This document shows positions 45,071 to 58,100 of a stretch of DNA of 64,000 nt, piece after piece (within the stretch, counting starts at the first letter, position 1; every line of letters starts with the position of its first letter). Source of the stretch: Gambelia wislizenii (Eukaryota; Chordata; Lepidosauria; Squamata; Crotaphytidae); the NCBI GenBank assembly GCA_030847615.1, contig JAUMIR010000005.1, forward strand, positions 216,426,645 to 216,490,644, in the 5' to 3' direction. The position numbers and the translations under genes are program-made. The notes beneath the pieces are model-generated. The model did not search any database and had not been told where the DNA came from. It saw nothing but the letters and a program-made list of their open reading frames with translations.

Positions 45071-45414
45071 TGTCAGGTCCTCTCCTGGATTCTTACAGTT
45101 AGAATCCAGGGTAGGCCTTTGACATGAGTTTGGTTCTCTGCAGCTTGGGAGAATCTCCTTTCCCCTCACTTGGGCCTCTCAGCGCTGGAGCCTGGCCAGC
45201 CTGCCTTAATGGCTGGGAACAGGCTTCTTCTGCTGACCTCCAAGGTCACCCACCTGGGATGATGGGCCCCTCCCTTTGGCTTTTATCTTCTGTATACTGC
45301 TTCATTGGTCAGAACTGGCTTTGGAGGTGCTACCATATGCATATCCTTGATCAATAAACCATGTTGCAGCTACATGTGTGTTGATTTGGTGTGTGTATTA
45401 CCTGGTGCATCACA
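45071..45414 (+). mobile_element. Solo LTR (344 bp) with 5-bp target duplication, in SLC17A8 intron 4
   Basis: Begins TGTCAGGTCC and ends GGTGCATCACA (TG...CA). It is flanked by AGGTG on both sides (45066-45070 and 45415-45419), a perfect 5-bp duplication as made by Gypsy-type and some retroviral integrases. An AATAAA inside GATCAATAAACCATG lies about 60 bp from the 3' end, in the same orientation as the gene, fitting the R/U5 of an LTR. No internal region is present, so it is a recombined solo LTR. Family not identified. Confidence 0.75.
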
Positions 45415-45460
45415 AGGTGATTCAGTCGAACTTGAATGCTGTGCATAAATTGTTTCCTAG

Positions 45461-46925
<1,465 letters not shown>

Positions 46926-46928
46926 ATA

Positions 46929-47457
46929 GGACTTTTTCAGACTGCAAGTTTTAAAACATTATTTTGCTGGCACAGAAAAACCCATTCCTATGCTGGCAAA
47001 AGAATGTCCTCCCCCCCACACTTACCTCCTTTCTCAGCAAAGCCTCCCTGGCTCTAAATCTTGTGTGATTTCATCTCATGGGAAATTCAAAAATAAAAAC
47101 AAGAAAATTACATTTAAAGTTGCACAAACACACACACACATTTTAAAGGTCCCAAGTAACCCAGGGAAGGTAAAAAAAAAGATACTCACTTACCTGGCTG
47201 TCCCAATATGACTCAGAAGTGTTCGCGCTGGAGAGGGCATTGTTGGGGTAATTACGAGATTTAAAGGGACAGAGGCATCGAATGCTGGCAATGCTGGCAA
47301 AAAAGTGGCAGGGGGGATCAGGCTTAAGCCATCAATTAAAAACAATGGGTTTGAGTCTGTTTTTAACTGTGAAAGGGCGATGTCATCTGAACCGCATGCC
47401 CTTTCATGGTTACATGGCATTGTGATGGTGCCATATTTTCCGTGTCTGGTAAAGTCC
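46929..47457. mobile_element. GGACTTTTTC-family element, copy 2 (529 bp)
   Basis: The left end GGACTTTTTCAGAC and the right end GTCTGGTAAAGTCC are inverted with two mismatches. The target duplication is ATA (46926-46928, 47458-47460). The interior differs from the other copies and includes a (CA)n, a TTTAAAG(G/T) segment and GGCAATGCTGGCAA repeats. It also has loose internal inversions, such as TTTTGCTGGCA against TGCTGGCAAAA. Confidence 0.75.
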
Positions 47458-48061
47458 ATAGTCTTTACTTTGCACACTGCTGACATTATGGAATAAACCT
47501 CAGATATGTTTGAGGATATATGAACTTTTCCAGCCTGGAATAGGAAAGCTAGGAATGTTAAAGGCATTCATTAGTTATGCAGAAAAAAGGTAGCAGGTGT
47601 AGCAGGAAAACCAGTAATGCTCATGTATTCATTCATGGGGATGTAGATTTATATGGAGATAGCATGCTCCCTTATAAGTTAAATTGAGTTTCCAACTTAA
47701 GGCAACTGAGAGAGATCCTATGCATTTCACCAGGTTGGAGAACCAGCTTGTTGGAAATTCTCGTAGATGACGCCCGAAATGTCTGGAAGGCCAAGGTTTT
47801 CTCACACCTGTTTATATGTTGCCTTCACTAGGACTAGAGACTTTGCAGTAGCAGTCCTTATTCTCTGGAGAGTCTTCTTTGTCTTTCCAAAAATGGGTGA
47901 AAGCCTTTGGGAATGTGGAAATTTCTACCATCATGTTCTCACCTCCCTATTGTTCTGCTGTTTCATCCTTGTTGACACTGTTGCTGTGTTTCCTTTTACT
48001 GGTTTGGTTTCATCTTTTTGTATTGTATTTTATTATTAACTGTGTTGGCATTTCTATATGG

Positions 48062-48165
48062 AGACTGACACACACACACACGTATTAGTATTGGTCCTAA
48101 TATAATATATATTAATATATAAAACATCATATACGTACATATATATATATATATATAATATTGAT
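48062..48165. repeat. (CA)n and (TA)n microsatellites
   Basis: A CACACACACAC run at about 48068-48080 and an ATATATATATATATATATA run at 48139-48158. Confidence 0.9.
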
Positions 48166-48309
48166 ATCGATATCTGTAGAACCGTACTAATACTTTTGTA
48201 CTTTTAGCTTTCCCCATTGCACTCCGCTGCAGTGGCAAACTTGATGGAATTTTCTCTTTTATGCAATGGTGACTTGAGGTTATAGGAATGCTTTTGGAGT
48301 CTGGACAAA

Positions 48310-48634
48310 GGACTTTTTCAAACGGGTAATCTCCCCTGCCCCCAAGGAGGTTGGGAGAAGAACAGGGCCGTTGCGCTTACAGAGCTTTGTTTCACACAAC
48401 CCTGTCCTCCTCCCGACCTTCCCCCATCCTTCCTCCATGCTGTGAGTGCCGCTTTTTATTGACAGGGGTTCTCCGTGAATAAAAGCGGTGCATTTCTCAC
48501 ATGGGCAGCACAGAGGAAGGATGGGGGAAGGTCAGGAGGAGGACAGGGCTGTCTGAAATGGAGCTCTGTAAGTGCAACAGCCCCGTTCTTCTCCTGACCT
48601 CCTTGGTTTTTTTTTACCCCATTTGAAAAAGTCC
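48310..48634. mobile_element. GGACTTTTTC-family foldback element, copy 3 (325 bp)
   Basis: The ends GGACTTTTTCAAACGGG and CCATTTGAAAAAGTCC are inverted. The whole element is a near-palindrome: AGGAGGTTGGGAGAAGAACAGGGC is answered by GCCCCGTTCTTCTCCTGACCTCC, and GACCTTCCCCCATCCTTCCTCC by GGAGGAAGGATGGGGGAAGGTC-like sequence. Flanks AAA and TTA do not form a duplication. Its interior is clearly related to copy 4 at 51241. Confidence 0.8.
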
Positions 48635-49135
48635 TTAATAACTTTAAAATACATTGTACATTATTTACCTAAGTTTATTGACTATCACTATCTCTTCACA
48701 TAGAACTTTAGAAAGGCAAAATGATTTTTCTCTGTTTTTCAGTTGTGTTTCTGACAGCTCATTGAAAAGGGCTTTTATTTTTCGTATTTATCACTGGGGA
48801 ACTGAGGCTGAAAATCTGAACAAAATCTTGTATCTAGGTTAATAGGTAGAGATTTGCACAGGACTGGTCTGAAAAATAGTGACTATTCATCCATTCAGAT
48901 GAACTGCAGGATGGCTTGACCATCTGTGTCATTTCTTCCTCCTGAGACAGAGAAGAAAGAGGAAGTGCAGGTATATAGTACAATACATGGTAAAATGACT
49001 GTCTGAACATGAAAGATAGGCCATCTGTATAATGCAATAAAACTAAGAAAAGCAACCCACTATATAAGCTTTATATTAGCGATGGGAAATGTAAAGTCTT
49101 CCAGATGTTTTAAATGGTTTTAAACGGAACATGTA

Positions 49136-51008
49136 TAGGAAATGGAAAAGGGGGAAATCACCAAAGAAGAATTCAAACAGATAACAAACACGTATAGGAG
49201 TAAAGTCAGAAAAGCTAAAGCACAGAATGAGCTCAGGCTCGCTAGAGAGGTTAAGAACAATAAAAAAGGGTCTTTTGGGGTATATCCACAGCAAAAGGAG
49301 AAGAAGGAAATGGTAGGGCCACTACGTGAAGAAGATGGCAAAATGCTAACAGGAGGCAGAAAAAAGGCAGAATTACTCAACACCTTCTTTGCCTCAGTGT
49401 TTTCAGAAAAGGAAAAGGGTGATCAACCTGAGGATAATGGAGCAGAGGACACAATAGGGGAAATCCAGCACAGAATAAGTAAAGAGGTAGTATGGGAATA
49501 CCTTCTTAATCTAAATGATCTGCATTCAAGGGCATTCAAAGAGTTGGCAAATGTAATCTCAGAGCCATTTGCAATAATCTTTGAGAACTCCTGGAAAACA
49601 GAAGTCCTAGCAGACTGGAGGAGGGCAAACGCTGTCCCCATCTTCAAAAAGGGAAAAAAAGAGGATCCCAACAATTATCGTCCAGTTAGTCTGACATCAA
49701 TACCAGGGAAGATTCTAGAGCAGATCATTAAACAGAGAGTCTGTGAAAATTTAGAAGGCAATGCCATAATTACAAAAAGTCAACATGGGTTTCAGAGAAA
49801 CAAGCCATGCCAGACTAATCTGATCTTTTTTTGGGGTAAAATTACCAGCTTGGTAGATGAAGGGAACGCTGTGGATATCGCATACCTTGATTTCAGTAAG
49901 GCCTTTGACGAGGTTCCCCATGATATTCTTGCAAACAAGCGTGTAAAATGTGGGCTCGACAAGTTAACAGTTCGATGGATTTGTAATTGGTTGACCGGCC
50001 GAACCCAAAGGGTGTTCAGCAGTGGCTCCTCTTCATCTTGGAAAGATGTGACCAGTGGGGTGCCACAGGGTTCAGTCCTGGGCCCAGTGCTATTCAACAT
50101 CTTTATCAATCACTTGGATGAGGGACTAGAGGGTATGCATATCAAATTTGCAGATGACACCAAATTAGGAGGAGTAGCTAATACCCTAGAGGACAGGATC
50201 AAAATTCAAAATGATCTGAATAGACTAGAAAGCTGGGCCAAAGCTAACAAAATGAAATTCAATATGGAGAAATGTAAGGTACTGCACTTAGGGCAGAAAA
50301 ACGAAAAGCATAGATATAGGATGGGGGAGACCTGGCTGAACGAGACTACGTGCGAAAGGGATCTAGGAGTCCTAGTAGACCATAAGTTGAATATGAGTCA
50401 GTAATGTGATGCGGCAGCTAAAAAGGCCAATGTGATTTTGGGCTGCATCAATAGAAGTATAGTGTCTAGATCAAGGGAAGTAATAGTGCCACTCTATTCT
50501 ACCTTGGTCAGGCCTCACCTAGAATACTGTGTCCAGTTCTGGGAACCACAGTTCAAAAAGGATATTGACAAATTGGAGCGTGTCCAGAGGAGGGTGACTA
50601 AAATGGTGAAAAGTCTGGAAACCATGTCTTATGAAGAAAGACTTAGGGAGCTGGGTATGTTTAGCCTGGAAAAAAGATGGTTAAGGGGCGATATGATAGT
50701 ACTGTTTAAGTATTTGAAGGGGTGTCACACTGAGGATGGAGCAAGCTTGTTTTCAGCTGCTCCAGAGACCAGAACATGGAACAAGCTCCAGGAACAGAGA
50801 TTCCAACTCAACATTAGGAGGAACTTTCTGACAGTAAGAGCTGTTTAGTAGTGGAACACATTCCCTCTGAGCGTGGACCTTCCTTGGAGGTCTTTAAACA
50901 GAGGCTGGATGGCCGTCTGTCAGGGATGCTTTGATTGTGATTTCCTGCATGGCAGGGACTGGATGGCCCTTGTGGTCTCTTCCAACTCTACAATTCTATG
51001 ATTCTATG
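49136..51008 (+). mobile_element. CR1 LINE, 5'-truncated, with long ORF2 remnant
   Basis: Sense orientation in SLC17A8 intron 5. It runs from the pre-RT region through the CR1 3' end (TTCCAACTCTACAATTCTATGATTCTATG at about 50980-51008), which is the diagnostic CR1 terminus. It starts abruptly at about 49136, the usual 5' truncation, so the endonuclease domain is missing. The nearby second CR1 copy at 51104 is a different insertion. Confidence 0.9.
49142..50848 (+). pseudogene. CR1 reverse transcriptase ORF interrupted by one stop
   Basis: The 420-codon frame to 50404 begins MEKGEITKEEFKQITNTYRS. RT motifs in order: NNYRPVSLTSIPGKILEQII; A, YLDFSKAFDEVPHD; B, SGVPQGSVLGPVLFNIFI; C, IKFADDTKLGG (FADD is normal for CR1); then the LNRLESWAKANKMKFN thumb. 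TAA at 50402-50404 replaces a Gln/Gln-region codon. The same frame then continues as [20 protein letters not shown] to TAG at about 50846, where the normal C-terminus is lost early. One in-frame stop thus separates it from an otherwise continuous frame. It has no function here. Confidence 0.88.
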
Positions 51009-51103
51009 TTGAAGTATAGGTCGACCCCCATATATTTTTTTTATTGTACACTGCTTTGAGTCCCAAACTGGGGGCGGGGGAGTGGGATAGAAATAAAGAT
51101 GAT

Positions 51104-51825
51104 GAGCGGTTTAGGGAGCTGGACATATTTAGTATGGAGAAGAGAAGGTTGAGAGGTGACATGATAGACATGTTTAAATATTTGAAGGGATGTCATACTG
51201 AGGATGTGGCAAACTTGTATTCTGCTGCTCCAGAGTCTAGGGACTTTTTCAAACAGGGTAAAAAAAAGCCAAGACGGTCAGGAGAAGAACAGGGCTGTCG
51301 CACTTACAGAGCCCCATTTCAGATGATGCAGTGCTCCTCAACCCTCCTCAGCCCTCCTCCCGACCTGCACCCATGCTGCGGGCACTGCTTTTTATTGACG
51401 GAAACCCTCTGTTAATAAAAAGTGGCACCCACAGCATGAGGAGGTCGGGAGGAAGTTGGGGGAGGACTACGTCGTCTGAAACAGGGCTCAGTAAGTGTGA
51501 CAGCCCCGTTCTTCTCCTGACCTCCTTGGTTTTTTCTTCCCCCTGTTTGAAAAAGTCCTAGGACATGGAGCAATGGGTTCAAACTACAGGAAAAGAGATT
51601 CCACCTAAACATTAGGAAGAACTTCCTGACAGTAAAAGCTGTTTGCAAGTAGAATACACTGCCTCATAGTGTGGTGGAGTCTCCTTCTTTAGAGGTTTTT
51701 AAACAGAGGCTAGATGGCCATCTGTCGGGAATGATTTGATTGTGTATTCCTGCATGGCAGGCGGTTGGACTGGATGGCCCTTGAGGTCTCTTCCAACTCT
51801 ATGATTCTATGATTCTATGATGATG
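51104..51825 (+). mobile_element. CR1 LINE 3' end, interrupted by a foldback element
   Basis: 51104-51240 (TTTAGGGAGCTGGACATATTTAG to CTCCAGAGTCTAG) and 51559-51825 (TAGGACATGGAGCAATGGGT through TTCTATGATTCTATGATGATG) are the two halves of one CR1 3' end. Between them is the 318-bp GGACTTTTTC element. The stretch 51030-51103 (CACTGCTTTGAGTCCC to AAATAAAGATGATG) is a SINE/L2-type tail upstream. Confidence 0.85.
51241..51558. mobile_element. GGACTTTTTC-family foldback element, copy 4 (318 bp), nested in CR1
   Basis: The ends GGACTTTTTCAAACAGGG and CCCTGTTTGAAAAAGTCC are a perfect 18-bp inverted repeat. The target duplication is TAG (51238-51240, 51559-51561). Removing the element and one TAG restores the CR1 text CCAGAGTCTAGGACATGG, so both boundaries are certain. 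The interior palindrome matches copy 3 (GGTCAGGAGAAGAACAGGGCTG and its inverse). Confidence 0.9.
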
Positions 51826-51834
51826 ATGAGAATA

Positions 51835-52042
51835 TCCATAAATTCAGTAACCACAGTTTCACTTATCCATGCCCCCCCCAAAAGTTCTATCTAGGCATTT
51901 TTAAGTCCTGCAGTGTGATTCTTTGGTCAGCTTCCAGCATTCATCTCATTGAAAATAATAGAGTTCTCTATTATCCATAGTCTCAGGTATCCATGGGGAG
52001 TCTTGGAACATACTTCCCACAGATACAGGGGCTGACCTGTAC
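51835..52042. mobile_element. Tigger-like element, diverged
   Basis: CATAAATTCAGTAACCACAGTTTCACTTATCC, then TATCCATGGGGAGTCTTGGAAC and CAGATACAGGGGCTGACCTG before TA. The right half is recognisable as the Tigger-type repeat; the left terminus is unclear. Confidence 0.5.
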
Positions 52043-52107
52043 TGTTCCCATTTTCCTTTATCATTGACTATGCTGGATAGCTCTGATAGGAGCTGCAGTC
52101 CCTAGAA

Positions 52108-52634
52108 CAATGATGGGCAACCTTTTGAGCTTGGTGTGTCAAACTCACCAAAAAATTGAGCATAACTCGGGTGGTGTGTCACTTTGAGGAAAAAACATTA
52201 TCTCTGCCGGCGGAAGTGACGGCAAAGATCCTGGATTAACCTGAAGTCCGAGAACTAGACACTCTGTGCCATACTTCTGTTGTTTTGGCCTACAGACCTC
52301 CGGCACAGAGTGTCTAATTGGGGAGGATGAGACATTTGCGACTACAGTCATCCCTCCACACTCATGGGTTTCACATTCGTGGTTCTGCATATTTGCGGAT
52401 TCCCGCTTTGGGGAGGGGGGGAGGGGGGAAGGAAAGTGGGACCGGGGCTTTGGAAGCCCAAATCACCACTTTTAGGGAGGGTGGGAGGGGGGAGGAAAGT
52501 GGCGACAAGGGCTTCGAAGCCCCGATTGCCACTTTAGGGAGGTTGTGGGCGGGGGGGAGGCCTACGGCCGCGTGTCATCAGAAATGGCTACGCGTGTCAG
52601 TGCTGACACGCGTGTCATAGGTTCGCCATCACTG
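52108..52634. mobile_element. hAT element (527 bp) with perfect 8-bp target duplication
   Basis: The left terminus CAATGATGGGCAACCTTTTGAGC and the right terminus GGTTCGCCATCACTG (inverse CAGTGATGGCGAACC) are hAT ends. The octamer CCCTAGAA flanks both sides exactly (52100-52107, 52635-52642). The subterminal right arm carries GACACGCGTGTCAGCACTGACACGCGT. The interior has CGGCACAGAGTGTCTA and its near inverse, and a Tigger-like start (CAGTCATCCCTCCACACTCATGG) at 52345, so it is composite. G-rich blocks at 52405-52555 repeat TTTGG.AGCCC..AT.(A/G)CCACTTT.GGGAGG. No transposase. Confidence 0.85.
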
Positions 52635-53019
52635 CCCTAGAACATCCAGAGGGGCTCAAATTCTCCCCCCATCCCACCCTATATCATAAAATGAAGGGAA
52701 GAAAAGAATTTTCTGTATGAACCATTTATTAATAATAGGATCCTGTTTCACCTGGCCAGCAGTAGCTCAGGCTTTGGTCCTGCAGCCATGTGAAAAGTAA
52801 GTTGGGAGTCATAATCAATGCCTGTATCTTAACAGTGTCTGTTGTCTTATCTCAATAAATTTGCTTGCACATCATTATCAATAATTCTGCCTGGGTTGAA
52901 ATGAATTGGAAAACAAACCCAGGAAACTAGAATTGCATGCCCTCTCTATTTTATGAAATAAGGATGGTGCAGATTTTCATGTGGAACTTGCTATTATTAT
53001 CAGCAAATTTAATCAATAA

Positions 53020-53205
<186 letters not shown>

Positions 53206-53396
53206 TAGAGATCTGTATAACAGAGATCTAATCTATTTTAGATATAATAACGCTCATATCTTTGGAAGGGTGATTTCACCAGATGAAATGCTACATTTTG
53301 GACTACAACTCTGAGAGACCCCCAATCAACATGTACTCTAAAGAGTAACCTTTTCAACCTTCTGAAATATACTAATATTTCTATGTGACAGTTTAA

Positions 53397-53667
53397 AAGG
53401 AGCCCTGGTGGTGCAGTGGTTAAATGCCAATACTGCAAATCACCATGTTGCAAGTTCGATTCCAGAGGGCTCCAAGGTTCATCCAGCCTTCCATCCTTTC
53501 GTAGGTCAGTAAAATGAGTACCCGGCTTGTGGGGGCAATTAGCTAACACACATTGGAGACTGCTTAATGCAGTGTAGATGTGTAAATTGCTATTGCTTAA
53601 AACAATTTGTAAGCCGCTCTGATATCCTTGTGGCTGAAGAGCGGGGTATAAATAAATAAATATTGTT
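53397..53667 (+). mobile_element. CORE-SINE-like tRNA-derived SINE with L2-type tail
   Basis: The head GAGCCCTGGTGGTGCAGTGGTTAAATGCC has a tRNA A-box-like form, followed by a B-box-like CAAGTTCGATTCCAG. The middle GGTCAGTAAAATGAGTACC recalls the MIR/CORE segment. The tail GTAAGCCGCTCTGATATCC to AGCGGGGTATAAATAAATAAATA matches L2-type LINE ends. Sense orientation in SLC17A8 intron 6, about 110 bp before exon 7. Confidence 0.72.
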
Positions 53668-53776
53668 GTATTAGAATTGTGAAACACTCTGAGGATTCCA
53701 CCCAATTTGTTGAAAAATGAGTCTGATATAATTTTGGCAAATTTGATTACCATCTTGTTTTCCCTCCTATCTGCAG

Positions 53777-53913
53777 GAATGTTTGGAATTATCTGGTACA
53801 TGTTCTGGCTCTTGCATGCCTATGAGAGCCCAGCTGTTCATCCAACAATAACCACTGAAGAAAGAACTTACATAGAAACAAGTATAGGAGGAGCCAATTT
53901 AGTCAGTGCCAGT
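53777..53913 (+). CDS. SLC17A8: SLC17A8 coding exon 7 (TM6 and central cytosolic loop)
   Basis: A 137-nt exon between TCTGCAG and GTAAGT encodes [20 protein letters not shown], then the cytosolic loop [18 protein letters not shown] and ANLVSAS. Compared with mammalian VGLUT3 the loop lacks one residue (GG versus GEG) without disturbing the frame. Confidence 0.96.
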
Positions 53914-54036
53914 GTAAGTTAAATATACCAGTATTACAATACCATGGCTGTTTTGTCTTAGCAGCTAATGGATTGTTAAAAATTGCTGTAGAAAAAATCC
54001 ACAAAGAAAGGGGAGTAGACAAATTGTCACAAAATA

Positions 54037-54305
54037 CAGTCAGACCCCCGTATTCATGGGGGAGCAGTTCCTGGACTGACAATGGATACTGGAAGCTACG
54101 GATAACAACAAACGCCATTGAAATAATGGGACTTGTGGTTACACATACCATGGAGTTGCCTTGGAGGACCTAGAAAATGTCTAGAGAGTATGCCTCTCTA
54201 GGCATTTTCTAGGAAGACTCTGTGGTAGGTGTGCTGTTTTGTGTCCCATGGATAACTGAAACTGAAGATATTGGTTTCGCAGATACAGGGGTGGTGGTCC
54301 AGCTG
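54037..54305. mobile_element. Tigger-like element (269 bp)
   Basis: The ends CAGTCAGACCCCCGTATTCATGG and GATACAGGGGTGGTGGTCCAGCTG are partly inverted; TA lies on both sides (54035-54036, 54306-54307). The interior has a small palindrome, CTAGAAAATG..CTAGAGAG..CTCTCTAG..CATTTTCTAG. Confidence 0.65.
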
Positions 54306-55040
54306 TACAATTTTGTAAACAATTTCCCTCATTATTGCTGGTACCCACTGTCTACCTGTGTAGTTTGTAATTTGAGATTAAAATCCCACTACGATACTAA
54401 TGTAATGCCCCCATACTACACATGTAGTACCATATTTGATCCTGACAGTACACTCAGTATAATATATTTTGTTAGACATACACTTTTTGAAAAAGATACT
54501 CTTCAGAAGAAGCAATTGCATGCTTCGTAGAAAAAAAAAGGATTTATGATAAAACTGGGAAGTCTGTAAGAAATTTGATAATGTTTACTAATATCTCTTA
54601 TCACCAGTCCACTCACCTGTGGACTCCCCGACTATTTGAACATCTAGATGTCTTGAATATGATAAGATTGCTACATGTAATAGGTTGGAGTAATTTTTCT
54701 TACTTTATTTTGTAGTTTCTAAGCCTATAATGTACAGTACTGCATATTACTTATACTCTTTTATGCAGGGCTTACATTCAAATGTTAAACAGAGATGTTT
54801 TCAAGAAGGGAAAGCCTGTAAATTTCTGAGTATATATTCAGTAGGGAGCAAGGCGTAAATATATGTATTAAATTAGGGAATAAACATATATTCACATAGG
54901 AACATAATCTCTAGGGCGTAGAGGGGACCTACCTAGCAAGCTGCCTATGCAACAATTGGGACTCTGTCCTCTTCGATTCTACTTTTGAAATCCCTGCCAT
55001 CTTCCAGCCCTTCTAAGGACTTCAGATTTTTATTTTCCAG

Positions 55041-55190
55041 AGATTTAGTACACCGTGGAAGCAGTTTTTCACATCAATGCCAGTGTATGCAATCATCGTA
55101 GCAAACTTTTGCAGAAGCTGGACTTTCTACTTACTGCTTATAAGTCAGCCTGCCTACTTTGAAGAGGTCTTTGGATTTGCAATAAGTAAG
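55041..55190 (+). CDS. SLC17A8: SLC17A8 coding exon 8 (TM7)
   Basis: A 150-nt in-frame exon between TTTTCCAG and GTAAATC encodes [20 protein letters not shown], then [20 protein letters not shown] and [10 protein letters not shown]. The Arg in FCRSWTF is the TM7 residue important for glutamate binding (VGLUT2 R322). Confidence 0.97.
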
Positions 55191-58100
55191 GTAAATCTAC
55201 AAACCCTTCTCTAACAGTATAATGGCAAAGTACTGAGTTGCTCTTAAAGCTTCCTTGAAATTGGAGAAGTTGAGCATCTCAAGAAATAAGCATGTTTGAC
55301 TCTTCCATTAGCATTGTTCAATATTATTGTTAATAATCTGTATTTACTGCTTGACATACAAGTGGCTAATAAAAATTAAAAGGCTTTTAGATTGGGGACA
55401 ATGGAACAAGGCTGTATAACATTGATGACTCTGCCAGAGGGCTAATAGTCCTGGTAAACACTGAGCTATAAGTGGTTGTTCCACCACTATATACATTCAT
55501 GCTGTAAACATACCAGGGGTTTGTACATTTTCTTTGTCCTGCTTGAGGTGCAGTTAACAGTGGTCTGGGAGGGGGTTCGTTCCCTCCCCATACTTCCACA
55601 TGTAACACAGTCTCAGTGGGTTATATGGGAGGAGGCAATCCCTTATGTAGGTTGGACCTAGACCATGTAGGGCTTTATAGGTCATTACCAACACCTTATA
55701 CTTTTAACTGTTAACTTATACTGTTAATTAACCCCTGCCTGTTTCATAATTCCTGAGTCAGAAAAGAAAACTATCCCCTGTCCTGAGTTAGAAATGTCAC
55801 TATTGGTGCCAAAGTCATGAATAATAAACCACAACAGGAGGTACATCACTTTGGATATTTTTTTTAAAAAAAATAATGATAACAGTTGCAATGTCCATAA
55901 AATCCTAAGGCTTTTGCCAGTCCAGCTAAGCCACTGATATAGTGAATTTCCATCTCTCCACCAGCCAATTAGTTTCTTCTCCTTTTAATCAAGCTACATG
56001 GCCCACAACTATAGATATGTGTGGTTCATAATTTCTTTTCCTTCTATGGTTCTTTCCATCCCCTTGCAGGGAATCTTTGCTTTTGTGAAAATATGTTTGT
56101 TACAGTTCCAAATAGATTTAGTCTTTGCTGATATCAAGACTGTTGGTACTGATTCCTGGAGACAGTGTCAAATCAGATGAACATTAAAAGAGATAAATAT
56201 TAACTTAACTATGTCCGAGATCTTGGGTGGCACACCATAGCCATTCAACACCTTCAGACTTACAACTGAGCCACTGCAGCTCCTCATGGCTATTCTGCAG
56301 CTGGTGGAAAGTGAGAGGAATTGAAAAAGCATCTAGCTTTGACCCTGTAGTCAGGCACAGAATGATTATATCACCTGCCATGTTCTGCTGGGGTCCTCTA
56401 GAAATCACAGGAGTCATCATTTTGCATCTAGCTATAGAGACATAGCCAGATGCTTCTCTGATCTTTCCTGCTCTCCGCCAGCCACAGAGTGGTGGTAGTG
56501 GTGGAGATGCAGAGGCTCAACAGTAGGTTCAGGGTGGCTTTGTGGAGGGGAAAGGGAATACCAACCTCTGCAATGCCTCCCAAAAGCCTCCCCAAAACAT
56601 CTGCTACTTTTCCTAGCTGGTAAAGAAAAGATTGGCAATCCAAGTTTATCTGAATTATGGGAAGCTATTGTATCTGCCACATCTTACCCAAAGGACACTA
56701 TGGACTTATCCAGAAATGTGCGTGTCTCTAGAAGTACTGAGCATTTGCAGTTCCTTTTGTTTTGATTTTGCCTGCATATTTCCAACTTTTTCTTGAAATA
56801 TCCCTGGTTTCACTCACCCCCCTCCCTTGGGTTCTTGCTCTTCCCCGTCCCCCTGATCACCTGCCATATGTAGACTCAGGCAACATTTCAGAAACTGGTT
56901 TTCACCCTTTCCCACTAAGCATTGTTTATTATTATTCAGAAGTTACAGTCAACGTGCTAAAGTGCTTTAGCACTATTACACTTGTTAAACCTTAGGATCA
57001 TTTTGTTTTTATGCTCTATTGATCTCTGTAGAATCTGTGTCCTGGAAACAATAGCTGTGTTTACTGTCAACAGGCATCTTAGCTACTTCCGAGATGATAC
57101 AAACAGATAGCTAAGTAAAGATTTGTTTCATTTAAAAAAGGGTTAATCTAAACTGACCTGGAAGTAGGAATGAAAGGTCGTTGGTGAGGCTGGGTGTTCC
57201 CAGGAAATACTTCAGCATGAAGAAAACAACATGTAGATCTCCAAAATAAAATCAATTTGTATAATAACAAAATCTTGGACTTTCAGAGACTTTTTTTTGT
57301 CGTCTGGAGGAGCTTTGTGGCAGCTCTATATGGAAGGGGCTTGTTCGGATCATGCACCTCTTCAAAAATACAATTCTCTATATTCCCCATTCTCCTGTGT
57401 GGCCTTGCCTGACAGATGTTCCTGTGAATTTTAACAGCTGCATGACACAAAAAAAATCTTTTACAGTTTCCCCCTTTGCTGCAAAATTCTGGGTGGGGGT
57501 AGAGGAGGGAACTGTGTCTATTGAATTTCTCATCTTGTGCAGTTGTTATAGAAATCTTGGTAAGCCTAGGAGCTAACTCTGTTTTTGCAGTCTGACATGG
57601 AATATTCTCTGCATAACTAGAGGAAGGAATTCAACTGAAGTCAGGGTATGGGACAGGGCCCATCATACTGGAGGATTTATTGAGTTCATTAGCATCTCAA
57701 AGCAATAGACAGACAAAGGATATTAGTCCGAAGAGAAGATTAAACATTGCTGAAATGGGAAAGAGTTACAGTCTGTGACACAGTCAGTTCTATTGCCATA
57801 TACATTTTTTAAATCTTCACTTTCTATTAGTTCTTCTTTTTTTTAAAAAAAAGTATAATAAATATTGGCTTGGATCCTACTTGCACAATTTGTTTTGTTA
57901 CAATTTGTATCCTACACTTCTATACAGGACACATCACAACCATAACTTCTATGATGCAAAATAAAACATTTATTCCTGCTGATTTCTATCATAGTCTGCA
58001 GTCCAACTGTCTTGACCAGTAAAGAAGGCCTCCTAATTTGAGGAAAAACAGGATGGTCTGCAGTGAGAGTAGGATGAGAAAGGTGGCTGTTACTTTAGCA

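Noticed and set aside
47190..47567. Minus-strand ORF of 125 codons
   Set aside because: It lies mostly inside the non-coding 46929-47457 element and has no transposase motif.
50142..50165. FADD instead of YADD in the CR1 reverse transcriptase as an inactivating change
   Set aside because: FADD is the usual form of this box in the CR1 family.
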